Part shown: positions 30,451 to 40,715 of the stretch, one piece after another
Layout: each line of letters begins with the position of its first letter
How positions within the stretch are numbered: position 1 is the first letter of the stretch
From: Priapulus caudatus
Taxonomy: Eukaryota; Priapulida; Priapulimorpha; Priapulimorphida; Priapulidae
Length of the DNA stretch: 42,722 bases
Direction of reading: 5' to 3'
NCBI RefSeq assembly: GCF_000485595.1
Contig: NW_014577116.1
Span: forward strand, 655,945 to 698,666
Made by a program: the position numbers and the translations under genes
Notes under the pieces: model-generated
Seen by the model: only the letters and a program-made list of their open reading frames with translations
Databases searched by the model: none
What the model was told of the DNA's origin: nothing

Positions 30451-31050
30451 TTGCAACTAACAACAGAATCCTTATATTCACCAATATCCACCATAATCAG
30501 GAAAAATGTCAGGAAAACCCCACAAGTGATGATTATATATTTATAGATAGTAGCAAATATCCACAAGTTATTCATCATGAATGTGGATATATGTCAAATT
30601 TTCATAAATTAAAATTGCATATTGCAAAATGTTTCAAGGATTTATATTTTAGGAGTTCATTAACATCTTTAGATTTATTAGAAATGAAGATTTTAGTATA
30701 AAGCAATCTTAAGAACTTTTATGGTAGAAAACATTTTATTATGAATAGCAAACACAAATATTAAGCGAAATTACAGCTTTACACACAAACTATTTGTAAA
30801 GAAAAGCATAATAAAATAATTGCATGTATATTGTACATGAATACCGAAACAGACCGCTGGCTTGGAAATCAATTATATCGTTTTATCAAACAAGATGAAA
30901 AAACAATCTATTCTACACGAGACTAATGAATCTGAAACGCGTACTCCCACCCCCAATCTCCCCTCGTCTCACTTTCTCACTCTCAAACAAGGGTGCACAC
31001 AAGGGGGTGCTGTCTGTTACAATTAAAAACTTTTAACTTTACTAAAAACA
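30451..31050. other. AT-rich gene-free stretch
   Basis: No gene. ATATCCACA (about 30,557) and TGTGGATAT (about 30,582) form a short inverted pair, and the word recurs at about 31,503. Confidence 0.45.
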
Positions 31051-31052
31051 AT

Positions 31053-31345
31053 CTAAACAAACCATAGCATACTTTTAAGCTCTGGGACGCCACGTTTAAT
31101 GATTGATTGACAACTTGCGCAAACACGTGTCTCCAGTGCAAAACACGACTTTTTCTTGCTACACATTATATGCAGTTTGTCGTATAATTGCTTTGCCGTA
31201 TATTTTCGCAGGATTTGGGCTTGTGGTGTCACTGGTGTGCATTGTGCTTTCATTAAAATGTTGTCCATATCGCTCTTCAAGAAGTGGCCTTCTCTTATAA
31301 TCGACGCAAATAAACTGTACATGGCTTCTAACTCCTGTTCATATC
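31053..31345 (-). pseudogene. C-terminal module of tyrosine-recombinase-like protein, copy 1
   Basis: Reads YEQELEAMYSLFASIIREG, HFLKSDMDNIL, YTAKQLYDKLHIMC, SKKKSCFALETRVCASC and a short tail. It aligns clearly with 32,006-32,260 (TVFSTIIKEGRF, GDIDSILQK, NNYDKLRIICNKKKSCFA). The recombinase part is missing from this copy. An acceptor-like ATGAACAG precedes GAGTTAGAAG. Confidence 0.5.
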
Positions 31346-32005
31346 ATAGAGCATATTTAGTTGAATAAAAATAAATAATGTTATTTCATATAGAGAACTA
31401 TGTCATAAAGCACAATTCCTACACTTTAATTTTCATAAATAGTCATCTATTACTTTATTTTTCCAATGTAACGTTTTCCCGCCACACGTTATTTATCATG
31501 AATGTGGATATACATTACTTTTGTTCTTTGCTTCTGGTTTTCGTTTTTATTTAGGTATACTGTTACATTCTACTATTTTATTCAAGTAATTTAGTCGGAT
31601 TATGTCAGTCAGATCATATGATTTCTTAGCAATGAACAGAACAGTGGAAACAATGGAACTGTTCAAATCAAATCAATTCATATTGCAAATCAAAAATGAA
31701 GCATTTATAATTATAAAAAGTAAGTAGTTTTGTATGCATTTTATGAAATGTGAATTTTAGTCGATAAACCAATAAGCTTAACAATATCTACGTTGGAACA
31801 AAATATTTATTGCAAATGATGTAGTAAACACTATTATGAAAAATCTACAAACTAACAATGAACAAATTACATCTAGAACTCTCTCAACCTCTCTCTCTCT
31901 CTCGCTCTACTTCAACTTCTCTTTTTGTCTCTGTCCCTCTACCGATATTGGAATTTAAAATTTACCAGTTACCAGCCTTTCAATTACAAAATCACAGTGC
32001 ATGTA
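31346..32005. other. AT-rich gene-free stretch
   Basis: No supported gene. A short CTCTCT patch lies at 31,886-31,905. Confidence 0.4.
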
Positions 32006-32655
32006 TCACTGTGCAAAACAGGACTTCTTTTTGTTGCAGATTATGCGCAATTTATCATAGTTGTTTAGATGTATATTTTGACAGGATTTTTTACCCTCAG
32101 CTGGAATACCCTCAGTATTCTTTACTTTTTGCAAGATGGAGTCAATGTCACCTTTTATAAAAACGTCCTTCTTTGATAATAGTGCTGAACACAGTGTTCC
32201 TAGCCTGTAGTTCCTCTTCACTATAAATGTTGTTCCTTTTTTGTGGAAAATAGCATTTTTGCTGGTCTGGCATCTGGTAGACCTGTTGCGGCTGAGCAGC
32301 AATGCATTCTTTGTCAGAGATCGGTGATGCTTCAGGTGGGTCTGCATTTTTGCTTTCATTGTCACTACTATCGGAGCTATCACTGACCTCAACGCTGTTT
32401 TCCTTGGGTGTTGGTTGCTCGTGTTTCTATAGATCCATAATGTGTTGAGCCACGCCAGCACTTTCCTCAATTTTAGCCTCAATGCGATAAAATCCTTCTT
32501 GTGTGGAATGGCGGTGTGCCATGTGTTGGGCAATTTGCTCCAGGAGTTCTGGCTTCTTCTTCTTGGTGAGAGATACAACCGTTTTTCTAACCAGCGTTGG
32601 GGTGATTCGGCCTTTCAATCCACAGTTGTTCCAGTTGTTTCTTTGTTTTCCTTCT
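32006..32655 (-). pseudogene. Tyrosine-recombinase-like C-terminus with accessory module, copy 2
   Basis: Starts in GLKGRITPTLVRKTVV, then ELLEQIAQHMAHRHSTQEGF with YRI. This Arg...His...Tyr pattern resembles the C-terminal catalytic half of tyrosine recombinases of the Crypton/Ngaro-like type. An in-frame TAG after QHIMDL is followed by a Ser/Asp/Glu-rich linker and the module KRNNIYSEEELQARNTVFST (continuing IIKEGRF). Further shifts lead to the KKKSCFA end shared with copy 1. The N-terminal half is lost into the CT-rich minisatellite. DNA cleavage and rejoining is the family activity. Confidence 0.5.
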
Positions 32656-34440
32656 TTCCTTGCGCCCTCCCCTACCTACTCTTCCCGCTCCTCCTCTTCC
32701 TGTTCCTCCTCTCCTCATTCATCTTCCTCTGCCTCCTTTCCCCGCTCCGCCTCTTCTCCCTGCTCCTCCATTCACCGCTCCTTTTCCTCCTCTCACTTAT
32801 CTTCCTACTTTCCCTGCTCCTCTTCCTTTACCTGCTTCTCCTCTATCTGCTCCCCCTTTACCTCATTTCTTTGCTCTTCCTCTTATTGCTCCTCTCCCTG
32901 CCCCTCTTCCTCTCCCTGCTCCTTTCCCTGACCCTCTTCCCTACCTTCTCTCACCGCTCCTCTTCCTCCTCTCCATGCCCCTCCCTGCTTTTCTCCATCT
33001 CTGCTCCTCTCCCTGCTCCTCTTCATCTCATTACCATTCTTTCTCTGCCTTCTCTCCCTCTTCCTCTCTCTCTGCCCTCCTTGCCTACCTTCTCTCACCG
33101 CTCCTCTTCCTCTACCCCTCTCCCTGCTCCTGCTCTCTCTCTATTCCTCCTCTCACCGCTCCTCTTCCTCTACCGCCTCTCCCTGCTCCTCTCTCTCCCT
33201 GCTCCTCTTGCTCTACCCCCTCTCCCTGCTCCTATCCCGGATCTTCCTCTACCTGCTCCTACTCTCCCTGCTCCTCTCCCTCTCTCTGTCCTCTTGCTCT
33301 ACCTCCTTTCCCTGACCTTCCCTACCTTCTCTCACCGCTCCTCTTCCTCTACCCCTCTCCCTGCTCCTGCTCTCCCTGTTCCTCCTCTCACTGCTCTTCT
33401 TCCTCCTCTCCCTGCTCCTCCTCTCCCTCTTCCTCTACCTGCTTCTCTCCCCGCTCCTCTTCCTCTACCTCTTCTCCCTGCTCCTCTCCCTCGTTCTGCC
33501 TTCTTCCTTTACCTCTCACTGCTGCTCCTCTCCCTGTTCCTCCTCTCTCTGCCCTCTTTTTTCCCTCTTCTCACTGCTCCACTCCCCGCTCCTCTCTGCT
33601 CCTCTTCCTCTACCTGCTCCTCTCCCTGCTCCTCTCTCTGCCCTATTGCTCTACCCCCTCTCTCTGCTCCTCCGCTCGCTGTTCTTCCTCTTCTTCCTGC
33701 TCCTCCTTTCCCTGACCTCCTTCCCTACCTTCTCTCACCGCTCCTCTGCCTCTACCCCTCTCCTTGTTCCTCCTCTCACCGCTCCTCTTCCTCTACCACC
33801 TCTCCCTGCTCCTCTCCCTCTTGCTCTACCCCCTCTCCTTGCTCCTCTCCCTGCTCCTCTTCCTCTACCTGCTCCTCCTCTCCCCGCTCCTCTTCCTCTC
33901 TCTGCCCTCTTGCTCTACTTCCTCTCCCTGCTCCTCTCTCTTTCTCTGCCCTCTTTCTTTACCTTCTCTCACTGCTCCTCTCCCTGTTCCTCCTCTTTCT
34001 GCCCTCTTTCTTTACCTCCTCTCACTGCTCCTCTCCCCGCTCCTCCTCTCCCCGCTCCTCCTCTCCCTGCTCCTCTTCCTCTCTCTGCTTTCTTGCTCTA
34101 CCCCCTCTCCCTGCAACTCCTCTCCCTGTTCCTCCTTCTCTCACCGCACCTCTTCCTCGACCTACTCTCCCTGCTCCTCTCCCTCTCTCTGCCCTCTTGC
34201 TCTACCTCCTCTCCCTGTTCCTCCTCCTTTCCCTGACCTCCTTCCCTACCTTCTCTCACCGCTCCCCTTCCTCTACCCCTCTCCCTGCTCCTGCTCTCCC
34301 TATTCCTCCTTCTCTTACCGCTCCTCTTCCTCTACCGCCTCTCCCTGCTCCTCTTCTTTGCTCTGCCCTCTTTTTATCTACCCCCTCTCCCTGCTCCTCT
34401 TCTTTCTGCTTCTCCTCCCCTCCCTGCTCCTCTTCCTCGA
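32640..34440. repeat. CT-rich minisatellite, about 1.8 kb
   Basis: Repeated words CTCCCTGCTCCTCT, CTTCCTCTACC, TCTCACCGCTCCTC and CTCTGCCCTCTTGCT, in variable order. Almost no A on the plus strand, so three long Ser/Leu/Pro frames stay open and should not be annotated as proteins. It adjoins and truncates the recombinase-like region. It ends in an AAT trinucleotide run at 34,441-34,456. Confidence 0.95.
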
Positions 34441-34456
34441 CAATAATAATAATAAT

Positions 34457-35093
34457 ACGTTATATACACACATCAACTCTACTTTTTCCAATCTTGTATT
34501 ATCTTTGGTTTTATCTATACATCCGACGTCTTCCCAAGAACCACCAATGCTTCAGAAGAGGTGCATACAATCCGCAGTCACTCTCCCCAATCATTGCTTT
34601 GCACTCATCAATCCAGCAGACTCTGAATCGCTCGTCGTCCCTCCCCTGCAGATGCCCTGACACTTCATGAATACAAAACGAAACCGCTCACTATAGTAGT
34701 CTCTTTGACATAGCTACACAGAGCTCTTCTAGAAGATGTCTGATGCGGAGTCTTCTACCTCCCCTCTGAATTGTTGTGACAGATTCGTCTGTGTGTACTC
34801 CGAGCTCGCTCCAAGAAGACTCTCAGCTTGAGCTGTCGATTTCATAGGTACTCCTTCAACGACTTCTCTAGATCAACTGCATCATAGCTAGTTGATCCAA
34901 AGTGTGACCTCGAACCAGCCAGTTTAGACAAACAGCCGTCTGAATATGGCCCAAATTGGGACTCACACAGTGCTATTACAGCTTCCGAACTGCCTAGAAT
35001 GTGCTTCTCTGCCAATGGCCTTCTCTCGTATTGCGTCACATTGCTTTGGACAGCACGGTCTACTATGCCATAGATCCATGTACTCTCTCTAAT
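34457..35093. other. Unassigned stretch with one open frame
   Basis: A minus-strand frame at 34,842-35,039 (extendable to about 35,085) has balanced composition (TQYERRPLAEKHILGSSEAV) but no recognised family. It could be an exon interrupted by the LTR that starts at 35,094. Nothing else is supported. Confidence 0.3.
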
Positions 35094-35628
35094 TGTAACG
35101 TTATGTTTTACGTTACTGTGTTAAGTTAATGAACATAGAATGTATGTGAAGCCGAAATACATAGATGATAATAGAAGGCAGATGTTTACCATAACTAGAT
35201 GTGCTTTCTTTTAATATTAGTTCTGCAAGTACAATGTCGCAGTCGTGCCTGTTATACACCCGGTTGCTGAGCGGAGTCCTCCTCGATTCTGCCTGCACTC
35301 CGGCTTTTATACTTCCAGGCACGCTTGCGGCGCATGCGTCACGCATGCGCCGTAGACTCTGACGCATGCGTTGTACATACTCGCGAAGGCGTTGCACACG
35401 CCTCGCGCACGCGCCGTTAACATTCGCATGGGCGTCATATACCCTATATACATTCGCGTAGGCATTGTACTCGCCTCTGGTTTCTTGGTGGAAGAGCTAA
35501 TTGAATCTGATCTAATGGCATTGATAAGTAGTTGTTTTCCACCGATAGTACTAAATTAGCCGTAACCGATGCCATCTTCGCGTGACATTTAACGGAGTCG
35601 TAGCGGCTAGTGATATCTAGCCGCTACA
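35094..35628 (-). repeat. LTR of a minus-strand retrotransposon
   Basis: On minus it begins TGTAGCGGCTAGATATCACT and ends CATAACGTTACA. A TATA box (GTATAAAAG) lies near 35,310. Several CGCATGCG and GCATGCGTCA words form local palindromes around 35,330-35,375. The 5' terminus is preceded by a polypurine tract at 35,629-35,641, so this is a 3' LTR. 535 bp. Confidence 0.7.
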
Positions 35629-35641
35629 TTTCTCCCCCTAC
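35629..35641 (-). promoter_or_regulatory. Polypurine tract
   Basis: The minus strand reads TAGGGGGAGAAA directly before the LTR terminus TGTAGCGG, the normal position of the plus-strand primer. Confidence 0.75.
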
Positions 35642-35864
35642 TAAACCGATGTACACCTTTTGTGCTGACAATGCACCGGATTTTGGATGTAGGTTGCACG
35701 AAGTTCTGAAGGATGTATTTTTCTTGTTCTTTGCCAATGCTACTGTGATACATGGTAATTATTAGATTTTCTACTTTATGTTCCGGGTTGTGCCATGCTG
35801 CATCGCCAAGTTCTTCTGTGAGGTTGTGGAATACCTCTCCCACATTGGTTATGGATCTGCCAAA
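35642..35864 (-). pseudogene. RecQ-like helicase exon fragment
   Basis: Reads VGEVFHNLTEELGDAAWH, then LIITMYHSSIGKEQEKYIL and IRCIVST. This corresponds to the helicase C-lobe region around motif V of RecQ-like ATPases, just before the expected AFGMG segment. A good splice acceptor (TTCTCTGGTTTTGGCAG) lies upstream at about 35,865. After IVST the reading passes into KGVHRF and the polypurine tract, so the helicase is cut off exactly where retroelement 3' sequence begins. Whether it was captured or is a host exon with an insertion is unclear. Confidence 0.55.
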
Positions 35865-36133
35865 ACCAGAGAATTAAGCTATCAATCATTATCAGACTTA
35901 TAATTTTCTAATTAACTAGAAATAGCAGTTGTCGCCACCGACATGTATCCCTTTCGATTTATTATGAATGAAATATCTCCTGGTTTTGGTACTTTACACA
36001 CCTTCTCCACAAGATGTGTAAGCATACTGTAAGCATAGGTTTGGTCGCGCGAGGTCAATTAGAGGCCCTCATTATAAAGCGGAATGGGACATATGGTAAA
36101 GGTCAAAGTCTAATATAGGTCGCAGTGTCCTGG
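35865..36133. other. Unassigned stretch
   Basis: No gene seen. It lies between the RecQ-like exon and the protease frame and may be intron sequence or the remainder of the deleted pol. Confidence 0.3.
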
Positions 36134-36760
36134 TTATGGTGCGTGACACGCCCCATAACTCCAATATGTGTAGGTATACTTGCCTTCACAGATAACGACC
36201 ATGCGTGGCGGAATCTGTATCTTGTTCTTGAGCAAGACAAGTTGAATGCGTTTGTCCTCGCCTCGTTCGATAGACGTTGGCTTTAATGTGACCACTGATC
36301 TTCCCACCGATAAGATACCTCGTCGACAGTCGATCTTCATGCCTACTGCCTGCATGAAATCATAGCCCATTATGGCTGCCTTCCGCAGGTGCGAGACTAT
36401 CTGAAACCGGAACTTCGTATTGTAGCGTCCGATGGTAAGTGGAATCGTTGCTTCACCTACCGTTGTCAGTGGATGCCCCGTAACTGATGTCAGTGTCTGT
36501 TTGTTTGTTATTGACAGCTCACTCCTTTGTCGCACCTGTGACGGTAATCTTTTCCAAAGCTGCTCGCTTATGAGCGTAGTCTGTGCTCCCGAGTCGATCA
36601 AGCAGTCCGTTGGTATCCACCCTATGCGTAGTGAGCATACAGGTGTGGCTCTCTGCGCATCTCCAGTGTCACATATTTCCCGTTTCTTTCGTTCTGTTGC
36701 TGGAGACCGTCGCTTACCGTTCGCTCGGTTTTCCGTCTCACCTAAAATCGAGCGCGGGCG
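36134..36760 (-). pseudogene. Gypsy retropepsin (pro) region
   Basis: Frame containing CLIDSGAQTTLISEQLW (the D-S-G active site of an aspartic protease), the flap-like region GRYNTKFRFQIV and IMGYDFM, the conserved Gly/Asp segment that follows the protease flap. It is open from about 36,760 in a different frame from gag, consistent with gag-pro frameshifting. It ends in a pro-RT linker with no RT, RNase H or integrase downstream, so pol is deleted. Confidence 0.8.
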
Positions 36761-37879
36761 TTTCCCTGCTGACCCGTGAGTCTACATTGCCTCCATCTGT
36801 GTCCTGCACGACCGCATGCTGCACAGATAGGCTTGTTGTCTGCGGTCCACTTGTACTGTACGCCAGTAGGTGGCGTACGCGTGTCTCGCTGTTGTGGACC
36901 CGGTCGGGTACCAAGTGTTTCTTGGTCTCTGCCATGCTGCAGGTCCGCTGAATGTAGGCCGTGGGGGCTGAGGTCCCATCGAACGCTGAATCGGTGGCCG
37001 CTGCTGCGACCACTGTGCAGGTGCCCGTCTGAAGTTATACGGCCCTGCGGCTGCACGCTGCTGCTGAGGACTTGCTGCGGTACTTATGTTCCTAGGTGCC
37101 GGTTGCTGGTTATACGCACGCGGTGCTGGCATCGTGCGTGTCGTTTCCAGTGCCAAGATGTCCGACACTATTGCTCGCAACTCTTGAATCTGTTTCTCCA
37201 CGCGTGGCGTCTCTTCCACGTTATCTACCTCCATTGCCTCATCTTCATGTCGCGTGCTACAGAGCTTAACCTCTTGGTCAATTGCTGCTTCGCCCACTGC
37301 CACTTTCACAGCTGCTGCCAGTGTAGCTGGTTGATTACGAATGAGCGTTCGCTTGATCGCATCCATTCGCAGTCCATCGATGAATTGGTCGACCACGCAA
37401 CTCTGCACGTGGACGTCGTCCCAAGCGTGGATCCCGAAAGCTCGTCTTGCGTCTACCTCCAGCCGCTTGGCGTAGGCTACTACTCCCTCTTGACGAGTTT
37501 GCTTGTCTCGCTTGAATTTCTGTAGCGAGATGGCTACGGCTGTACTATCTGCGTATTTCTCTCGCAGTAGTACACCGAGTTCCACCCATCCCATCGTAGG
37601 TTTCCGTGTGAGTAGGGATGCCGCATAGTCAGCTGCCTCTCCACGCAATAGACGTAGCGCAAAGCGAGCCCTCCTTACGTCATCTGATTCTCCCATTATC
37701 AAACCAACTCTCTCCAAATTAATCAGCCATTGCTCAAAAGTTATCTCCGACTTCTCATCACCTGAGAACGCCTGAAATGTGCTCAATGCACCCAACGCCT
37801 GCACCTCCTTGATCAAAGAATCCATTTGCGACATCGGTGTGATCACTTCAAGATGCGGTGCCTTGGTCGGTGGTTCCAT
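36742..37879 (-). pseudogene. Gypsy gag with CCHC zinc knuckle
   Basis: Starts MEPPTKAPHLEVITPMSQMD. The capsid-like core includes FSGDEKSEITFEQWLINLER and FALRLLRGEAADYA, with LREKYADS and VDQFIDGLRM typical of gypsy gag. A Gln/Pro/Arg-rich linker follows. The knuckle CAACGRAGHRWRQC lies in a second frame (36,742-37,056), so one indel near 36,860 breaks the gene. The product would package element RNA. A long upstream leader separates it from the LTR. Confidence 0.85.
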
Positions 37880-38770
37880 AACAGATACAGGGTTATCAAT
37901 GCTTAACTAAACCTTAGCACTAGCAGTTACTATCATTGCATAGATTCAAACATACAATCCCACCCCATACTATACGACTGAGCACATCGTGTTGTACTTA
38001 CATAAAAGTAACATGCATCTCGCTCAGACGTGATGATTCTCGCTCGCTGTAGCTGCTGATGCTGCTGGCGGTGGATGGCTGGCTCCAAGAAACCAAGTTC
38101 TGCGTACTGTTGCAGTAATGTTATCGCCTGGCTGCTGCTGATGGATGATGGTGTTCACCTGTTGCTGCTGATCAAAGCGCAACAAGGTACGAGGTCTAGT
38201 GTCAAAGACGAATTGCTGCTGTGGATGCTGCCGATGTTGCCGTTGGTACGGCTGCTGATGCTGCCGCTGTTGTCGTTGTTGCTGCTGCTGCTGATACAGC
38301 TGCTGTTGCTGCTGTTGCTGCTGCTGCTGTGGTTGTAGCTGCTGTTGCTGTTGTTGATACAGTTGCTGTTGCTGTTGTTGTTGCTGCTGATACAGCTGCT
38401 GTCGCTGTTGCCGTTGCTGCTGCGGTTGTCGTTGATGCTGCTGCTGTTGCCGTCGTAGCTGACGATTGCAGTAAGTTGCGTACTGCAGTAGTCTAGTGTA
38501 TGCCCTCTGTCGTACGACGCGTTGATGATGAAATACAGTTGGGGCTGCCGGTGCTGCTGTTCCTGATGGTGTCACTGCTCCCTCGCCGTAGACGTTGTTG
38601 TTTACACTAACAACGATGGCGTTGCCGACTCTGACAATAACTTGCTCTCTGACGAGAAGACTGGCGCTTGCTTGATAGCGATTGGCGCTAATGTTGACGG
38701 TGATGCTGAGTGGTGACGTGCGATGTGTAGATAGCTGTTGCTGCTATGCTGTCCTTTCTCCTCCGCACGA
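37880..38770 (-). other. Retroelement leader with CAG-rich tract
   Basis: Between the primer site and gag. The minus strand is rich in CAG/CAA (38,050-38,460) and can be read as a poly-Gln frame at 38,575-38,024. It has no conserved domain and a stop before gag, so it is more likely an untranslated leader with a trinucleotide repeat than a gene, though a small Gln-rich ORF cannot be excluded. Confidence 0.5.
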
Positions 38771-38792
38771 ATCCTGGTCGCTACGGCGCCAA
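38771..38792 (-). promoter_or_regulatory. Primer-binding site
   Basis: The minus strand reads TTGGCGCCGTAGCGACCAGG immediately after the LTR end (...GATTTCA). TGGCGCC is a common start of tRNA primer-binding sites in gypsy elements. Confidence 0.6.
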
Positions 38793-39472
38793 TGAAATCA
38801 AGTACATGTGATTCGTATAGTATAGTTCGTGATTAGCCTTGCGTTGTGTTTGTTCCTTATAGCCGCAGGTCCCGTCGCGTTAGTTAAAGAGAACAACGCT
38901 ACTTGAGGAGAAGTCGCACATAAAATAAACTGAAGAGTTGAAGTGGTGTTGACGTATTAAGTTTTACTTCACATATATATAGACAGAGGCTTGAGGCTGG
39001 TTTACACATAAAAGTGCCTCATTGAGTATTCACCATATAAAAGGCTATATTCGCATATCAAATATAGTGCCTCATTACATATGCACACAAAACACGGTAA
39101 AAAGAAAGCGCAGATTCGGCAGATTCTGCACACTAAACTACACACGTAGTGTACCGCACTACGACCAGAACACACGGTCACACATCTTTGTAGCACGAGC
39201 AAAAGGGTTACTGTCCCAAAAGGGGTGGTTTCTTACTTATATAGGACGTGTGCCCGTGACGTCATTCTAGGTGGCACCACCAGTTATGGTGCCTATAATG
39301 GCTTTAGCATCACTCAACAGGTGACACCACTGTGTCACAATATGTCAAAACTGTCACCTAATTACATCTTATATTCCACACTAGGGGTCGCTGTCTTCTG
39401 TCCCTCTCCAAGTCCCTGTGCTAAAAAGTACTGTTCTACCAGGGCTCGTTAAATAGCCACACCAAGATTACA
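38793..39472 (-). repeat. Candidate 5' LTR of the second gypsy element
   Basis: The minus strand runs from TGTAATCTTGG (about 39,472) to TTGATTTCA (38,793), next to the primer site. It holds a CRE-like site and a TATA box. The upper boundary is tentative, because no partner LTR is in the window. It does not match the LTR at 35,094-35,628, so the two belong to different elements. Confidence 0.5.
39236..39264 (-). promoter_or_regulatory. CRE-like site plus TATA box
   Basis: TGACGTCA (39,257-39,264, a perfect CRE palindrome) lies 11 bp upstream of CCTATATAAG (39,236-39,245) on the minus strand, directed toward the gag gene. It is a credible LTR promoter. Confidence 0.6.
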
Positions 39473-40046
39473 ATGTTGCCTGGTATCTGGCTACCATCCG
39501 TTTTGGCGTTAATCTAACATCTTTGCATCCTCTCTAGCTAGTCAACACAGGAAGGCGGCAAGGACACCTGTTGTAGCATAGGAACTGTGTTGTAGCATAG
39601 GATGCCTTTATACATGTTTATATATATATATACATGCAAATCTCGACATTTTCCTTATAAACATGTGATTCAGACATCAGGGACGTCCATACACTATGCT
39701 GATTATGTCTATACATCAGTACGGAATGTACAGGCTAATTGGTCTTGGTATACCATCTGTATACATACAAATATACATATATATCATACTTCATATGTAT
39801 CATATCCAGCGTATACACACATATATAGATGCCTGTATACATATTATATGCAGTAATTAATATAAACACATAAACTAGTGTCACACGCACAAGTTAATTA
39901 AAACGTGGCGACATGCATATATATAATACAGCTAACTTCGGTCCAAGGCCAAGCCTTTCATACATGTTTCAATGGGAGGTGGGCACGGGGCGCGACTCGT
40001 CGTGTTATCGGTTGACATATATACACGCTGTCAACTGCATCTAGAT
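39473..40046. other. AT-rich gene-free stretch
   Basis: ATATATAC-rich sequence with short microsatellite patches (39,620-39,850). No gene. Confidence 0.5.
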
Positions 40047-40703
40047 TTAACATACGTGGTCTAAGCGCACACGCGACTCGCTCGACCTTGAGTGGCTAGC
40101 TAGCTGACTAGCGTGTAAACGCGCCCATTCATGTGTAATATGTGCGCGTGGGTCATTTCTATGGGGGTCATCTCCTTCCTCAGCCTCAAAGTCGAATTGC
40201 ATGGGGTTGAGCACGACGAAGGAGGCGTGATACTGGTCGTACGGGAACGGCCGATTACTGTCCCAGGAGTTTGCGGGTGAATGTTCACCCACCGAGTCTT
40301 GGTGGTGTCTGGCGCCGCGTATGGCTGGGGCGGCGGTGCGGTGCCAATGAATTGGACCTCCGGCAGGGCGTAATCACGCGTTGTCCCCGCCATGCGACGC
40401 AGGCGGCGCAGTCACAGACGGTGGCGGCGCAGTCGCAGAAGGGGCTGACGTAGTCAACAGTGGTGTAGGTGGCGTTGGCATAGGCAGCACCGACGGCGCA
40501 GGCGACGCATTCGCAGGTGGCCGCAGCACGGGTGTAGGCGTGGGCAGCTTCAGAGCAGGCGGCGCCGACGCCCGCCGGCAGCGGAGATTGCGGCGACGGC
40601 GGCTGCTGCCCATCTTGCCTGTCCTCACCATTGTTGGCGGGGTCCTGACAACGTTAAGTGGTAATGCGCTGCGATAGAAGGATTTCGCCTGGAAATGACC
40701 CAC
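40047..40703 (-). pseudogene. Unrecognised coding region, Pro-rich part
   Basis: Two overlapping frames: 40,703-40,374 (Arg-rich RRRRNLRCRR then a Pro/Ala/Thr-rich tract) and 40,292-40,047 (PMQFDFEAEEGDDPHRNDPR, ending in a His/Ser-rich tail). A frame change near 40,300-40,380 links them. It probably continues the protein of 40,716-41,984. No family recognised. Confidence 0.4.
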
Positions 40704-40715
40704 AATCTCGCCTCA

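Noticed and set aside
32442-34670. A 742-codon open frame
   Set aside because: It is a translation of the CT-rich minisatellite. The overlapping frames are equally open and equally repetitive.
38221-38496. Ala/Val/Asp-rich plus-strand frame
   Set aside because: It is the complement of the CAG-rich leader and lacks any conserved motif.
35094-39472. LTRs at 35.1 and 38.8 kb as a pair of one element
   Set aside because: Their termini (TGTAGCG...TTACA and TGTAATC...TTTCA) and interiors do not match.
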